This document shows positions 47,723 through 61,619 of a stretch of 64,000 bases of DNA, in pieces. Numbering within the stretch: the stretch's first letter is position 1; each line of letters opens with the position of its first letter. Source of the stretch: Ziziphus jujuba. Taxonomy: Eukaryota; Streptophyta; Magnoliopsida; Rosales; Rhamnaceae. The notes beneath the pieces were generated by a model. It had not been told where the DNA came from, searched no databases, and saw only the letters and a program-made list of their open reading frames with translations. Location of the stretch: positions 1,127,001 through 1,191,000 of the forward strand of contig NC_083379.1 of NCBI RefSeq assembly GCF_031755915.1, read 5' to 3'. Made by a program: the position numbers and the translations under genes.

Positions 47723-48576
47723 TTGCAAACCTTCGAAGCTCAAAGGTGGAAGAAGTTCAAGCATTATAGCAACAGCTTCAAGCATCAGAGCAAGAGCCTG
47801 CAACTCTCCTCAGTTCCCACATTAAATCTTCCAATATGTTGTTACACCTCAAGAATTGCTCTTGGAGAATGGATCTACCATGTTATAGAACAACTAATCG
47901 TTTGCAATCCCATTAGGACCTACTCCATTGAAGACCTCAACAGGGCAACGAACAACTGCCATAGTGACAGATTGCTGCACTGGGATGTGTACTAATGACA
48001 TGTACAGTGGAGTTCATAAAGACCGTGAGATTTCAGTGAAAAAGTTCCAAGTTTGATGAAATTCTCGTTCATACGAGGATCCTCTGAATACGAAACCTGG
48101 AAAATGGAAACCTGGAAACTAGTATTATAGCAAACAATGAACACAACTTCCGTGGCATATCAAGATGAGAATTGCTTGCCAAGTAGCTCGGGCACTTTCT
48201 TAGCTCTATCACGGCTTCTCCTAGATGTTCATTCATCGAGTTATAAAGGTTGGAAATGTGTTCTTAGATAAGAGTACGTCGCTAAGTGTCCGAGTTCCAA
48301 TCATCTTTACCAATTCCTGCAGGTAAAACTCATGTAGTTGCACAAGTTGTTGGCACTAGAGGTACGATTGCTCCAGAAGCATATGAATGCAGATGCTATA
48401 CAGAAAAGACAGATTTTTTTTCCCTTGGAGTTTTGTTATCTGATATCTTAATGGGAATGAATCTTGATCATTTGTTGGCTAGTCCACGACTTGAGAAGCT
48501 TACAACAACGACAACAACAAAAACAAGCTTATTCTATTCAGAGGTCTTAGAGAATGAAGCAGTGGATGATTGCTAA
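47723..48576 (+). pseudogene. ZED1-related / RLCK-XII-type pseudokinase, degenerate
   Basis: Pieces in several frames follow the order of a ZED1-related kinase. CNPIRTYSIEDLNRATNN comes near 47900-47960 and KDREISVKKF (lysine strand) near 48020-48045. The helix with MRIACQVARALS follows near 48160-48200, FIHRVIKVGNVFLD (catalytic-loop equivalent, lacking the HRD aspartate) near 48230-48270 and SLPIPAGKTHV near 48303-48336. VVGTRGTIAPEAYECRCYTE and KTDFFSLGVLLSDILMG come near 48340-48460. The middle of the N-lobe is missing and at least five stops intervene. In Arabidopsis these pseudokinases partner with the NLR ZAR1 (family knowledge). Here the gene is dead. Assignment to ZRK rather than another kinase family is moderately sure. 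Confidence 0.68.
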
Positions 48577-48947
48577 TTTCTTCTGGAGGTACAATTACAA
48601 AAAAATAAAACCAACAAGTTTTTTGTAATTGCTAATTGGCACATGTAAATGTTCTGGAAAACCTTGTTGTTGCTAATTGCTTAATTGTAAACTAAAATAG
48701 TGGTTCAAAATATGTATCAAATTTATCTATTAAATAATACGTATTAAAATATTATGTAATCTAAATATAAAAAATGAATCCAATAAATAAATTAAAAATT
48801 AATTAATTAAATATCATTATATTTGACAAATAAATTTTATAAACATTTTGATAATTCCAATATTATTTTGATTATAAAAGGATATTTTCAAAAAAATATA
48901 TCATTCTTTTACATAAAAGTAATTCTACATTTACTAAATTTGTTAAT

Positions 48948-48985
<38 letters not shown>

Positions 48986-49559
48986 TTGGTATCTGATAAA
49001 TTGGCAATCATTGATTTTTATTATGGGAATCAATATTCTATTCACCATTCATATACTATAATATTAATTTTGAGTAATAAATTTGACATATGTAGCATTA
49101 TTCTTCAAACAATGTAAATATTTATATAAAAAAAAAAGAATGTATATAAAAAGGGTCCTTTTTTGACGTGCTATTATAATTATTAAAAAAAAATAAAATC
49201 AACAAAAACACTTTCTATTTGTTCTTGTGCCCCTGGATAATTATTTATTCCGTTCGATAAACATTTTTTTTTTTATTTTTGGTTTCCATCGTTATAAAAA
49301 AATAAAAAATAAAAAAAACCTATTATTTGCCCACCAATAGATAAGTAGACGCAATTAAAAGTACAGAAGATATATTTACTAATTATTTCTTAATTTATTT
49401 GATAGAGCTACTATATCCTATTCCCACCAACAAATAATTTAACTATTTTTTATAATATAAAAAAAAATCTGTTATTTTTAACTCATTGGAATTAAAATGT
49501 AAAGGAAAAAAAAAAAAAAAAAGTGGGAAGAAAAAGACGAATCGGATTTTTCCGTTTTG
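48577..49559. other. AT-rich intergenic region
   Basis: Contains a (TA)n array (about 48953-48981) and several A/T runs. No gene. Confidence 0.6.
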
Positions 49560-49800
49560 TAGAATCTAAGGCCAAACGATTGAGATCGGACGGCTGAAAA
49601 CATCCAACCAAACCTCTTGATTTGATCTTAAGTGGAGACGACCCGACCCACTCAAGAGAAAGTTGCTATAGACTGTACGGCCCGAAAAGTCAAGCGCCAC
49701 AGCCCAGCTGACCGAAGCTTGTATGCTAAGGAAGGATATATATTGTGAGTGAGATTGCGACCAGTGTGCAAAACAGTCTTTAGATCCATTTGGGAAAAAA
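49560..49800 (+). promoter_or_regulatory. GPP phosphatase promoter and 5' leader
   Basis: A less AT-rich block directly upstream of the ATG, with a TATA-like GGATATATATTG at about 49734-49745, leaving a short leader of ~30-40 bases. A CGGCCCGAAAAG word near 49679 may be a site-II-like element. Confidence 0.4.
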
Positions 49801-52800
49801 ATGGCCAATCCGTCCGTAGGCGTTTCTGACAGGTTGCCCATCACTCACGTTATCTTCGACATGGACGGTCTTTTACTTGGTAATTTTATCAAACACTTAA
49901 ACTACTTTCAATTTGTTTTGTGCGTTTCCGTTCTTTTCCACAGTCATTGGGTATTTAAGCACAGATCTTATACCATTTGCATGGTGAAATTATTCAGATA
50001 TCATTTGTTTGGGCTAATCCAAGGCCATTGGGGAAGTTGGGTCATTCTCATATGATTTATAGATGCATCGATTTGTTCAGATTCCTTAGATTTAGTAAGA
50101 ACAATGTGGTTGGTTCCTGCAGTGTAGCTTTAATTAAATGGGGCAGTTGAATTGTTGCAATTCCTGTTTGGGATTGCTGAACTCTTGTAAATCTGTATTC
50201 AAACTGGACATTAACTGCATTATTTTTATTTTCTTGAATGACTAACTTCTTAAGTCCAATGCGGAAGCATCATCTAGTTATGTCCCGAGATAAAAGCTTT
50301 ACTTAAAAGTTTATTAAGGCTTTTATTTTTAATTTTTTGCCTAAGGAACAGCTTTAGGAACTTGATCGGACTCACTTAGTTCTTTCCTTCAGCTTCTGTT
50401 ATCATATTTTCCGATGACCAAAATTGTTTGTTTTCTTGTAATCTCAATTAACGTTATTTATGCTCCCGGTCTTACATTTCTCTGACCACGCTTAAATTCT
50501 ATTACTTGATGCTTACTAAGGTCCAAACTGGATCCACTTATTGATACAGCTTGATATTGTCTGCTCTATTTCGACACTGCGCTTTTGAATTTTTTATACA
50601 GCAATCAGCAAAAATCCTCCAGGTTCATTGATTTTAATGCATCTCTACCTTTTAAGTTTGATAAAATACCCTTCGCAGAGGAATTTTTACTCAATGCTCA
50701 CTACTGCTAGCTCCAAAATAATTTCTTAAACATTATGATAAATAATTTCTTAAACATTATTATTGTTCTTGTTTGATGAAATTCTGAAATTATACAGTTG
50801 AAAAGTAAATGAAGATATAATACAATTTTTGCTCCTGCAGACACAGAGAAGTTCTATACTGAAGTCCAGGAAATTATACTTGCTAGATATAACAAAACCT
50901 TCGATTGGTCTCTCAAGGCCAAAATGATGGGAAAGAAAGCAATAGAGGCTGCTAGGGTCTTTGTTGAAGAGTCAGGAATTGGTGACTCTCTTACCGCTGA
51001 GGATTTTCTTATAGAAAGAGAGGCAATGCTTCAAAATTTGTTTCCAACAAGCGAGCTCATGCCAGGTATAATATACCTTAGAAAAAGACCAATGATTTAT
51101 TGTAATACAAAACTAACACAAAATTAGATTCAACCTTTCTCTTCTCTATTTTGTTTAGTATGATTTTGAGGAGATTATTGTTAACGAATAGAGTAGTCTG
51201 TCCACAATTTTACTAACTTTATGTTATTTAGCACTTACTAATGTCTTCATCTAAAAGTCTGCAATTTAAGTCTTGAATATGAAAGTGCTTCCAGTTGGTT
51301 TTCAGAAATATAACTTGAAGAAAACAAAAATGAAATATGTTGACACAGATTTGTTGCTTCCTAATAAAGAGTGAAAATATATTTTATCTTACATTATACC
51401 CATAATATTCAGCTTCCAGCAGCTACGCTGTAATTTTTTAAGTTACCAAATATTCTATATGAATTAGACATCAAATGGTAAATAATACATGGTATGTGGG
51501 CTAGCTCACTTAAGGCTACAGTAAGCACAAGCTTTTCTTGGATAGCCATTTTGTTAATCATTTGCTTATTAAGTTCAAACTGTGCTAGTCAGTAGTTGAT
51601 GACTTGATGTGTAAAGTTACTCATTTATTAGATCATATATTAATAGCAAATAAAATCTATTTCTTATTCTAATCATATGTTAAATCTTTGTAGGGGCCAG
51701 CCGCTTGATCAAATATCTTCATGCAAAAGGAATACCATTTTGCTTGGCAACAGGGTATGGTTCATTTATTTAACTTCCCATTTTGATCCTATAAGTGGTT
51801 TGCTCAAAAGGAATAGTCTAGTTAATATAGGGTGTTTTTGTTGATTAGGTTATAATTTGGACTTGAGATTTGTTTATTCTACTTTGGTTTATTTGTTGAT
51901 GTTGGTCCTGCCACATTGGTTAAGATTGATGGCGTCCATAACTCCTAGTATCAACTTTTGGCCTGTAAAAATCTAAGTTAACTACAGTTCACAGACATGG
52001 TGAGATCCTTTCTCGATTCTTATTTCATACATTTAAGACGAAACGCTAGTTCTGCATTTTGCATTACCTGATTTGGCATTCATCATTTTTATCTTACAGA
52101 ACACACAAGCGGCATTTTGAGTTGAAAACACAGAGACATGGTGAAGTTTTTTCATTGATGCATCATATTGTTCTCGGTGATGATCCAGAAGTTAAACAAG
52201 GCAAGCCATCACCAGATATATTTCTTGCAGCAGCCAAGAGATTTGAGGTTTGATCCTTTTATTTATGTTTGTTTGTAAAGATTGTTGATGATAAATTCAT
52301 GTCCCATGTATATGATAAATTCTTCTTTGTGGTTTAACATGAGATACACAAGATTAAACAATGGCTTATAAACAGGGTGGCTCAGTAGATCCGCACAAGG
52401 TTCTTGTGTTTGAAGATGCTCCCTCAGGAGTTCAAGCAGCTAAAAATGCTAGGATGTAAGTAAAGTTTTGAAAATATTTCCTTTCAACAATGTTGATCAC
52501 TGATTATCATATAAGGGTGGTTTACTTTCACTACATCATGCTCTAAAGTTGAATAAAATTTCAAAATTTGAAAAATGGGTTGAATGTATATTGTGATTTA
52601 TAGATGAGTTAGCAGATGAAAAGAAATTGTTCATTAGTGGGTTTCAATTTAACTATGTCTTAGCATTTTGTTTTTCTCTAAGATATCTGGTTAGTGTTCC
52701 ATTGTTTTTTTGGGCACTCGAGTAAATCTCCTCTTCCACGTTGTATATATATCACTTTTAGTTCTCAACTCTGTATATGTAGTTTTCTCAATGTCTAGTA

Positions 52801-53375
52801 AATGCATATGCATACATATTACAATCTTAGATTCTTCAATGAATTTATCATTATGACAACTTCAATTAAAATCATTGCAAGAAGTCATCTTAATATCCTG
52901 TTTTCTTTAAAAAAATTGTTGAATGAACTGTTTGATCTTTGCTTTTGGGTTTGCACAGTAGCATCCAGGGGTTAGAGTCGTTAGACCTAGGAATTTTTTC
53001 TTCGGAAGGCAGTAATAGCACGTTCATATTGCACCTTATTTAAATCCCAAGCATCATCAGATATCTCAACCTTGATCTTGTTAATTATATGTCAATGTTT
53101 TTGGTTTTGAAGATGGAATACCATTGGTAAACTGCACTAATAAATTATGCAGAAACCTACTGAAACCAGAACACAGCCTTTATTTCAGCTGAATATAGTC
53201 ATCTTCAGAGATTTCTAAACTTTAAATACGTTTGCCATGCAGGTCTGTTGTTATGGTTCCAGATCCAAGGCTGGATAGCTCTTACCATGACAAAGCAGAC
53301 CAAGTTCTGAGCTCGCTGTTGGATTTCAACCCAGAGGATTGGGGTTTACCACCATTTGAAAACCCAGTCGACTAA
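49801..53375 (+). CDS. GPP2: GPP-type HAD phosphatase (glycerol-3-phosphatase), six exons
   Basis: Exons 49801-49879, 50841-51065, 51694-51754, 52100-52247, 52376-52455 and 53243-53375 join to 726 bases (241 residues plus stop); every junction is GT..AG and phases agree. The protein carries the HAD signature: motif [12 protein letters not shown] (Asp nucleophile, ~residues 19-29), motif II FCLATGTHKRHF, motif III Lys in [10 protein letters not shown], motif [18 protein letters not shown]. The helical cap lies between motifs I and II ([16 protein letters not shown] to FPTSELMPG). Arabidopsis GPP1/GPP2 (about 240-300 residues) hydrolyse glycerol-3-phosphate to glycerol. The short N-terminus here matches the cytosolic GPP2 form. 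A sugar-phosphate or pseudouridine-phosphate phosphatase is a possible alternative, but length, full-sequence feel and synteny favour GPP2. Confidence 0.9.
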
Positions 53376-55398
53376 GCTTTTAATCCATTGTGTATGGTCC
53401 TGATCGACTGATGGTTGATCAGAACTGGAGGGACTGCTTTGATAACATAATTTCTAAATTATCTTGTCATTGCTTAGCCATAATGAGTTGGGTATTTAAA
53501 TTTTCATTTATAATAACCTAGGGCAGTTCCTTTGTGAAGAATGTTACTAACTTGGGAATATTGTAGCCATGACAAATGAAATATAATTGAAAAAAGTATC
53601 CTCCCATTTTAATGACAATGTTGCTATTGGACAATGCATGCATTCCCATTTTTCATGAAGCTTTTACCTTCTATAACAGTCTGCAAAGAATCACTTTCAA
53701 AGTTCACACCAAAGGGGGTTAAGCACCAAAGCATACTTAAGATTATTATGCCTTTTAATTGGTGTTACAATTGTTGATCATTTTTCTTCTTGAGTAAAGC
53801 ACTAGAATTTTTTAATATATAGCAGCACAATGAGAGGGATTTTGGTGACTTAATTAGAAGACAGCTCAGATCGAATGGCAATGGTTACTTTGGATTTAAT
53901 ACGTAATTATTATGGTTCAAGTCACGAGCCCAGCCAAATAAATCTCAGACCCCATATTTTAAATGCCTGCCCAATTGAAATATATATGAGAGAAGAAATC
54001 GATAATATTATATTGTTGTTGAAATGACATGAGGACCTACTTTCTAATGTGAAATTAATTAATGACTTGATCTTTGCAATAAGAGAAGAATAATGTGCAC
54101 ATAAACTTGGAATTGTTACCATTGGAGGACATGATATTGGTATTGTTTCACATATAATGTCAAGCATGCATGTTGGAGATGAATCATGAAAAATGCTATG
54201 AAAAAGCCTTTCCACCAACCAAATATATCATCGCTCTACATTTATTTTTAGACGCTGACTTCTCATTAAACAAGTTAGTTTATGTCCTTTTTCTTCCAAT
54301 TTTTAGTTCCTGTCATTGACTTTATCGGCTTCTGACATTGATTTTTCTTCAATTAAGGGGCATACTATTTGAAACAAAAAAATTAGTAAAAGTTCATTTT
54401 TACCTCATATATTAAATATGAAAGTTAACTTAAATTCCTTTAATTACCACATATGTGGATTTTTTTTCTTTTCATTTTATATATGCCAAAAATAGGTGAA
54501 TTGCTTCAAAAGGTAACAACGTCTAATTATGTACTAACAGAAGTAAAATTTAATTTCCCATATATATATATACATATGAAGAGAGAGCAAAAAAAATAAA
54601 CTAAAAATATTTATTAAAAAATAAAAATAAAAGTTATAAATTTTTATCTTGATGACCACTACGTGATCAATAATTGACTTAATTCTTTTCCCAGTGGAAC
54701 TGCAATATACAAATTGCCCTTAACATCAAATTACCTGAAATAGCTAGCATCTGTAATAAAATTCCAAAAGCTTATGATTATGCAACAACATATGTATTAT
54801 AGGATCTTTACAATGTACCCACGCATCGATATGAACTGGGTGCCGGACTGAGGTGAAAGCGTACGTTGGATGTCAGAAAACTCATAAGCATATGAATTTT
54901 CATGATCAATATTTTAAAAAGTAACAACAAATAAATCATGTTTTCTTAATCAATCACGCCACTTGATGATAGCTTTGAATTCAAACTGGTTATCCAAATA
55001 TTTTTAGATAGATCAGTCTTAATCATGACAGATCTTGGCCAAAATAGAAAAAGATCATATATTGTTTTTTTTTTTTTTTCCTTGAAAAGATCATATATTG
55101 TTATAAATTATATAGTTTGGCCGTCGTATTTTCTCCTCAAACATTATTACTTGAAATGACTTGGTACAAAATTTTCAAACTAAACTAACGAATTTGTTCA
55201 AACTCCAAATTATATAAATCTTGATCCGAATTTTTTTTTTTTATTTTTTTTTAATTTTTTATATTTCATGTTTTTTATTAGGCTGTAATATATATCTTCA
55301 ATATAATATTGCAGACAAATATTAACTAAATATAAAACATCACCACATGATCAATATTGAGCACTCCCTAAAAAAAGATAAGTTCAAACTCATGATCA

Positions 55399-55432
<34 letters not shown>

Positions 55433-58400
55433 TGAATTTAGAGTACTGAATTTGGAGAGGTTGAACGCTAAAGCTGATCTAGTTGTACCTGCAGGGACTG
55501 TTTATAATGTACTAGTGTTTGAGCTGAATTTGGTTAATCAAAGGGCACAGCATTAACGCATGTTACTAGTGCATGCGTTGGAGGACATTAACAATAAGCA
55601 TATGGGTGGTGGGGGAGTTGGATAGCTTGTCATTAGTCTCGGGACCATTTTTTTCAAACTTGTGGGCACACTAATTCATTATGTGCAGGGATGCTTTTGG
55701 CACTACCACAACATTAATCCTATCATCTATAGTCACCATTTTATGGATTTCAATTTAAATTATTGCCATTTTGAAGATTCATCCAAATCAGATATATATA
55801 TATATATATATATAATATAATATAATCAAACTCAAATAAAATTTATTTTATTTTATTAAACAAATTTTATCTTTAATAATTTTAGAATTTTTATTTAAAA
55901 AATAATATTTGACCCATTGATAAAACTTAATGGTCATCAAATGTAGATCTTAGTTGAATAAAATAAGGTGGAACTACTAACTATATATATATATATATGC
56001 TTCTTTATGGGTTTGTTAATTTCACAATGAATTAATAGAGTTTTTTTTGTTAAATGGAAATAAATATATTTATACTACGAATTAATTATTTTATTTATAA
56101 GATAAGATAAATAATTAAGTGATACTTACTCTAACAGATTAATTTTAAGTTTCATATAGAAAAATTAATAAATCAATTTTATTTTTTTTGATATATATTG
56201 GGGATTGAAGAATTTGATCTCGGATCAGTGTTTGAAAAACACTAGTTTTTATTACTAGGCCATCCCAACAAGAACATTAATAAATCAAAGTTTGTGAGAT
56301 GGGTAATTAAATTTTGTTAAATTATTTAATGTTTTGACAAAGATTCCTAACAGACTAAGACCAAAAACTTTTAACAAATTATCAGATACAAATTTAAGGA
56401 TATATACATGAAATGAAATTGGCAGTACGCTCTAACTATAGGAGAGCTAATATGCATACGTGTATATGGATATGAAAGAGAAATTTCAAAGGCATAAACC
56501 ATTATTAGTTTAATGGATGTATATATATAGAAACATACACAACAAATCTCTTATAACGAAGGTCGAGCTAAAATCTCTAATCTCATCTATTGAATTTTAT
56601 AGGATTGTTTAATTGAATTGGATTTTTTTTTTAAATTAAAATTAAAAAGTTGGTTTTTTTATTGTAATAGTGTTAGATCCAATCGACCTAATAAAAAACG
56701 AATTATATATACCTAATATTTGTTATATAAATATGCACATTTAATGTTATTCAATAGCCTCGGCGTGTCTTGTGATGAAAAGACAAACTTATATAAAGTG
56801 CTGTAACTAAGAGTACCTACTCAAAGGTCCATACCCTCTTCACGGTTACCACTTTAATAAGGGACCAAAACCAAAACAGTACAGTGTCCTTTCCCATTAA
56901 TTTACAAGAAATTTTTTTTTTTTTTTGGCTAATATTATAAGTAACTTGCATACGACAAGTACTGTTCGTTACTTGTGGATGCCAACTAAATAATCCAAAA
57001 AAAAAAAACCAACAAAAACAAAAAATCAACATACCTATATATATATATATATATATATGCATGCAAATGTCAGGACAATATCTATGATGTTTTTCCAGAA
57101 TATGACTGACTTTTGTTGCAAATTTAACTACAGATTTGCGACTAAAATGATTTATTGAAAACGTTTTATTTGCGACATGTGAGGTCATGCTCTTATAGTC
57201 CCAAAGGCCAAAAACGACTTTTGTGTCCATTATTATTTCTAATAATGGCAGAAGATTTTAGTACATGAAAAATACATGTGTATTTTGTATAGTACTGAGG
57301 TTTGTTAATTTGTGACTAGGAATTTTATTACTGTTTTCTAGACTTGTTATAGTACTGTTTTATGACCATTTTCTGGATTCGTTATGGTACTGCTACATGG
57401 TCATTCCACTAAGCGGTTGATAGGAGAGGTGAGCATAATAATAATAACACAATTTGTAACACTAACTGGATGATACTAAATGAAGATATATATGCACTCC
57501 CCCCCTCCCAACCAGAAAAAAAAAAAAAAAAAAGATATATGCTACTTAATTCTGAAAACGATTTAATGCATTTGAGTAACTAATTACATGATTTTTTTCA
57601 TTATAGCCCTAGATTTTAAAATTTTTCAGTTAGGCCCTCATTTTTCGAAATGGTTTTAATTGAGGATAATTGTACGATAATGAGACTAAAATTGGAGTTT
57701 TAAAGGGAGGCACGTGATCTTTTACAGCCCCAGTTGACCCTCTTATAATTAATTGTCCTCATTTTATTACCAAAATAATAATAATAATAATAATAATAAG
57801 CGTCCTCAACTCATGAGAGTAATTTGAAAATCAAGATTCATATTTGAATGTTTTTAAAGGGAAAGAAACTAAGAATACTAATGCCGTGCAACGATCAGGG
57901 TAATAAAAGGTGTATAAAAAATTATAAAATAAAGTATTACTTTCTTTCAAATAACTGCATAGCGAAAGAAACTTACTAAGGCCATAAAAATTTTGCTCTA
58001 GTACCACAAATAAATAGTACTGTTTTAATTTTAGGTACATTGGAGTTTCGCCTAGATCTTACAAATCCTGTAATCACAATAGCCATAATATAAATCTCTG
58101 ATGTTAAATTTGTCTGGATAGTCTGTCATTAATTGGTTGAAAATTAACAACTCAAATTATAGGATATGGGGTTCGTCATTATTTAATTATATGGTTAATT
58201 ATTTTGTTTTGTTTTAGGCCATCTATCATCTGTAGCTAGCTAGAAATTGGATATACCATTCTCATTAGTACTACTGAATCAATAGTAATATGGTGTACAA
58301 ATTTAGCTAGGGTTTTGAATTTTAAGATCCTAACCCCGTTAAGTAAATCCTCTAATTAGCTCTCTCTTTCTCTCTCTAGATTCCTCTCACTCTTCAGCTA

Positions 58401-60460
58401 TAGCTTTGTAGGATATATAGATGAAACATTGATTGCAATTTTGCAATCTCTGGCATGGTAGAGACTTCATCAACAACAGCTACTTCTTCGAATTAATTAA
58501 AGTAGGCTTTATCGATCGCCAAAGGCATAATAGCAAGATATTTCAAGAAAATTAACAATCATCTTTTTTAAAATACAAAGTATATGTAGAAACAGAATTG
58601 AGTAGATTCATAAGCTCACACGAGATATATCTATGTACCCCTTTTTTTTTTTTTTTTTTTTTGATCATTTTAACTGACTTTGATGTTCATGATGATACCA
58701 AACTTTATTAGTGGCTAAATAGATCCACCTTTATTTTTTTAGAAACGATAATATATATATACAGAGGGAGAGAGAGAGTTTTTGCCTTTGACACTTAATA
58801 TTTAATTACTCTTGGTACGTAAAATTTGATTTTAAGTAGACTAGCAATTATATATATATTTTTAATTATTAGACGTTTATATATATATATATATATATCA
58901 AGTTTTTTACGACAATGTTTAATTAGTTTAAACAAAATGATATTCACACAGAATTAGAATATAGCATAAGTGATATATGTGAAATGCTAGGAAATTAAAT
59001 AATACCGGTATGCTTTATTTATATTTAATTAATATACACCAAACCTCTCAAAAAAACAGTTTAGTAAACAAATTAAAAGTATCAATCTTTTATATAAAAA
59101 TCATATATACCCTAGTGGTTATATATATATATATGTATGTTGAAAATATAATTCTTATCCTATGTTTGACATCTAGATCATCTATATTATTTTTAAATCT
59201 CATATATTATTTTCCTTTTGGTAATAATTTTTAAATCTCTTATATAGATGATTTTTTTTTTTTTTGGTGTAACTAGATATATAATTAATTGCATAAAGTT
59301 ATAATCTAACAAGTGTACAACCTAACTCTTTATTGCTAGTTGTGTAAGTTAATTTAGAATAGTACCCCAGTTACATCTATACGAGAATACTTTTTTTTTA
59401 ATTTTATTTTTATGTAATATATATGAGTAAACTAATTAAAGTTTATGTCATTAATTGAAAAAAAAAGAAAAAAGAATCTAATGTGTTCCTGCTATTGTCT
59501 CAAATATTGAAAACCATTCATGACTCAAAAACCTTTGCATATGGTACTTAAATAAAAATCTCTATAAAAATCCAAAAGAAACACACACACACACACACAC
59601 ACATATATATGTATATATATACATAATTTTTTTATGCACTATAACAGAGTTGTATATATATATATATATTTATATATCATAAAACAGAAATATAACAGCT
59701 GGTTAATTCATCCTATTAAACCAATTGCAACGAACTGACTTGCACATCAATTTATATATTACAAAACTGAGTTATATAATCAAGAGGAAGCTAGCTGACT
59801 TATGAGACTCATGCACCCGAGAAAAAAAAAAGAAAAAAGAAAACGAAAAACAAAGTGATATAAAACTCCAGTCCATTAACTCCATATATATAGTAATATT
59901 TCTTAATTAATAGGAAAAAAAGAATAAAATCTGGGTTTAAATTCTTCAATTCTGGTGTTAAAAAAAAAAAAAAAAAAAAAGTGAATTGTGAGATACATAT
60001 GTATGTGAAGTTAGAAATAACATATTAAGCCAAAGGAACACACTTGTCTTGGAAGGGCAAGAAAATATGTATATGTGTTTCTCTGGCTCTCCCTAGCTAG
60101 ATAGCTCTCAAAGACGTGAGATTTAAGAACAATAAAAATTTCAAGGATATATTATGAGAGAAGAAGATCTAGAGGTGTTTTATTTATACAAGGAACTGGA
60201 AACATATATATATATATATATATATATTAGATCAAACTTGTTTAGAGATTAGTTACCCAAAAGTACAGATGCTTCCAAAGGACTTAGGTATAGTTATCCT
60301 CATTCCCCATTCCCCATTCCCTAATGTAAGTTTCCAATCTCCATCACATATATATTTATATAAAAATGTTTTTTTTTTTTTCTTGTAATATGACTGACTT
60401 TATAATAACTTGCTTGACTTGTATCCGCAAAATGCCAAATATACCCATCACTCACAACAC
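53376..60460. other. Long intergenic region between GPP and IAA33
   Basis: 53376-53800 probably holds the GPP 3' UTR. The rest is AT-rich, with (TA)n at about 55403-55432, 55793-55814 and 58878-58898, (TAA)n at 57776-57799, (AC)n at 59581-59602 and many A/T runs. 55440-55740 and 57060-57420 are more complex in composition, but no frame there has a recognised motif. Confidence 0.5.
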
Positions 60461-61339
60461 TTAAACCATTCCTGATCTTCCTTTTCTTGAATTTGCCTTG
60501 GCTGGCAGTATTCGGATTCTCTTTGCAACGCGTACAAAATCCCTGTACCACACACGCATGAACGCACAGCATTGAAAACTTATCACACATCATGATATCG
60601 ATCCCAGGTCAAACCAACAACCCCCCACCTTTTCTTATAATTTAATTTCCATATTTATAAATATCTATAAATCAAGAAACATTTATTATATATATTATAC
60701 TATAGAAAAAAACAAAATTAAAAATCTTAAATTTCTTTGAAAAGATGCTATATATACTATCCTCAATTAATCTTATCAAGAACAGTTTTTAAGTTTTCTT
60801 GGCCTCTATTATTATACATGAGAGAGTAGATAAAGAAATTTAAGGAGAGAATTAATTAGAATAAAAATGATGATTGAAATTGCTGATTAAATGATCACTT
60901 ACTTCCAATTGAGGTCGCCGGCAAGAAGGAGATCATTTTCGATGTCTTCATAAGCAATGACATGACCAGGAACAGCGTTTGAAAGATCAAGATCACTGTC
61001 AGATGTGACGGAATTATCCCCACCGTCCACAAACATTTGTCGGAGAGCTTTGGCGAGGCTTTTGTAGCTTGCATGCTTATGGAGACTAATGCGTTGGCAG
61101 ATCGAACGGCCTTCCAGCACCACCGTGACAGCGGGAACCACCGTCGAGACGAGATCGTCGTGATCAAGCAGCCCACTTGGGAAGCCATGGCCAATATTAT
61201 TAGGGTTTCCCGTAAAATTAGAAGAAGGTGGAATTGCACCACCACCACAACCACCACCAACAATCTGCTGCCTCCTCATCTCCTGCTGCCAACTCCTTTT
61301 CAACGAGTCTTGTCGTTGCGAATCAAAATCGTTCATCAT
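60461..61339 (-). CDS. IAA33: Non-canonical Aux/IAA protein IAA33, two exons
   Basis: Exon 1 is 61339-60903 and exon 2 is 60542-60461 on the minus strand; the intron begins GTAAGT and ends TACAG. Joined length is 519 bases (172 residues plus stop), very close to Arabidopsis IAA33 (At5g57420). The start is MMNDFDSQRQDSLKRS, with a Q/G/N-rich N-terminus. The PB1-type domain III/IV follows: LVSTVVPAVTVVLEGRSICQ, ISLHKHASYKSLAKALRQMF, AYEDIENDLLLAGDLNWK, then DFVRVAKRIRILPAKANSRK. The LxLxLx repression motif (domain I) and GWPPV degron (domain II) are absent, as is known for IAA33, so it should resist auxin-triggered TIR1 degradation. It acts in the nucleus with ARF and other Aux/IAA proteins through the PB1 domain. 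Confidence 0.95.
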
Positions 61340-61500
61340 CGATCTTTGATTTTCTTTCTTTTTTTTCCCTCCTTCTTCTTCTTCTTTTGATGTGTATTGA
61401 AGGCTGTTTGTGAAGATCGATGTGTATATAGCAAAGAAAGAAACTAAGAAAGGTTTGGTGTATGATGGGATTTATATAAGGCAGAAACTAGAGGGGAAAC
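61340..61500 (-). promoter_or_regulatory. IAA33: IAA33 5' UTR and core promoter
   Basis: Upstream of the ATG is a GA/AAG-rich leader (CTTCTTCTTC on the plus strand, 61370-61388). Further up is a TATA box TATATAAA at 61471-61478 (minus-strand reading), ~132 bases before the ATG. No clear AuxRE (TGTCTC) is seen within the first 150 bases. Confidence 0.5.
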
Positions 61501-61570
61501 TGGAAAAGTGTTTGGTATTTTGGAGGGGTATTTTAGAGAGTTGTGACACCTGGTGGGGGAACTTGTTGGG

Positions 61571-61574
61571 ATTT

Positions 61575-61609
<35 letters not shown>

Positions 61610-61615
61610 TGTGTG
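61571..61615. repeat. T-run followed by (GT)n
   Basis: A ~26-base T-run followed by about nine GT units, upstream of IAA33. Confidence 0.9.
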
Positions 61616-61619
61616 TTCG

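Noticed and set aside
60321..60593. Independent 90-codon minus-strand gene
   Set aside because: It covers IAA33 exon 2 in a different frame; the spliced IAA33 model explains the sequence.
60895..61263. Alternative minus-strand frame overlapping IAA33 exon 1
   Set aside because: The other frame gives the clear Aux/IAA PB1 domain with correct splicing.
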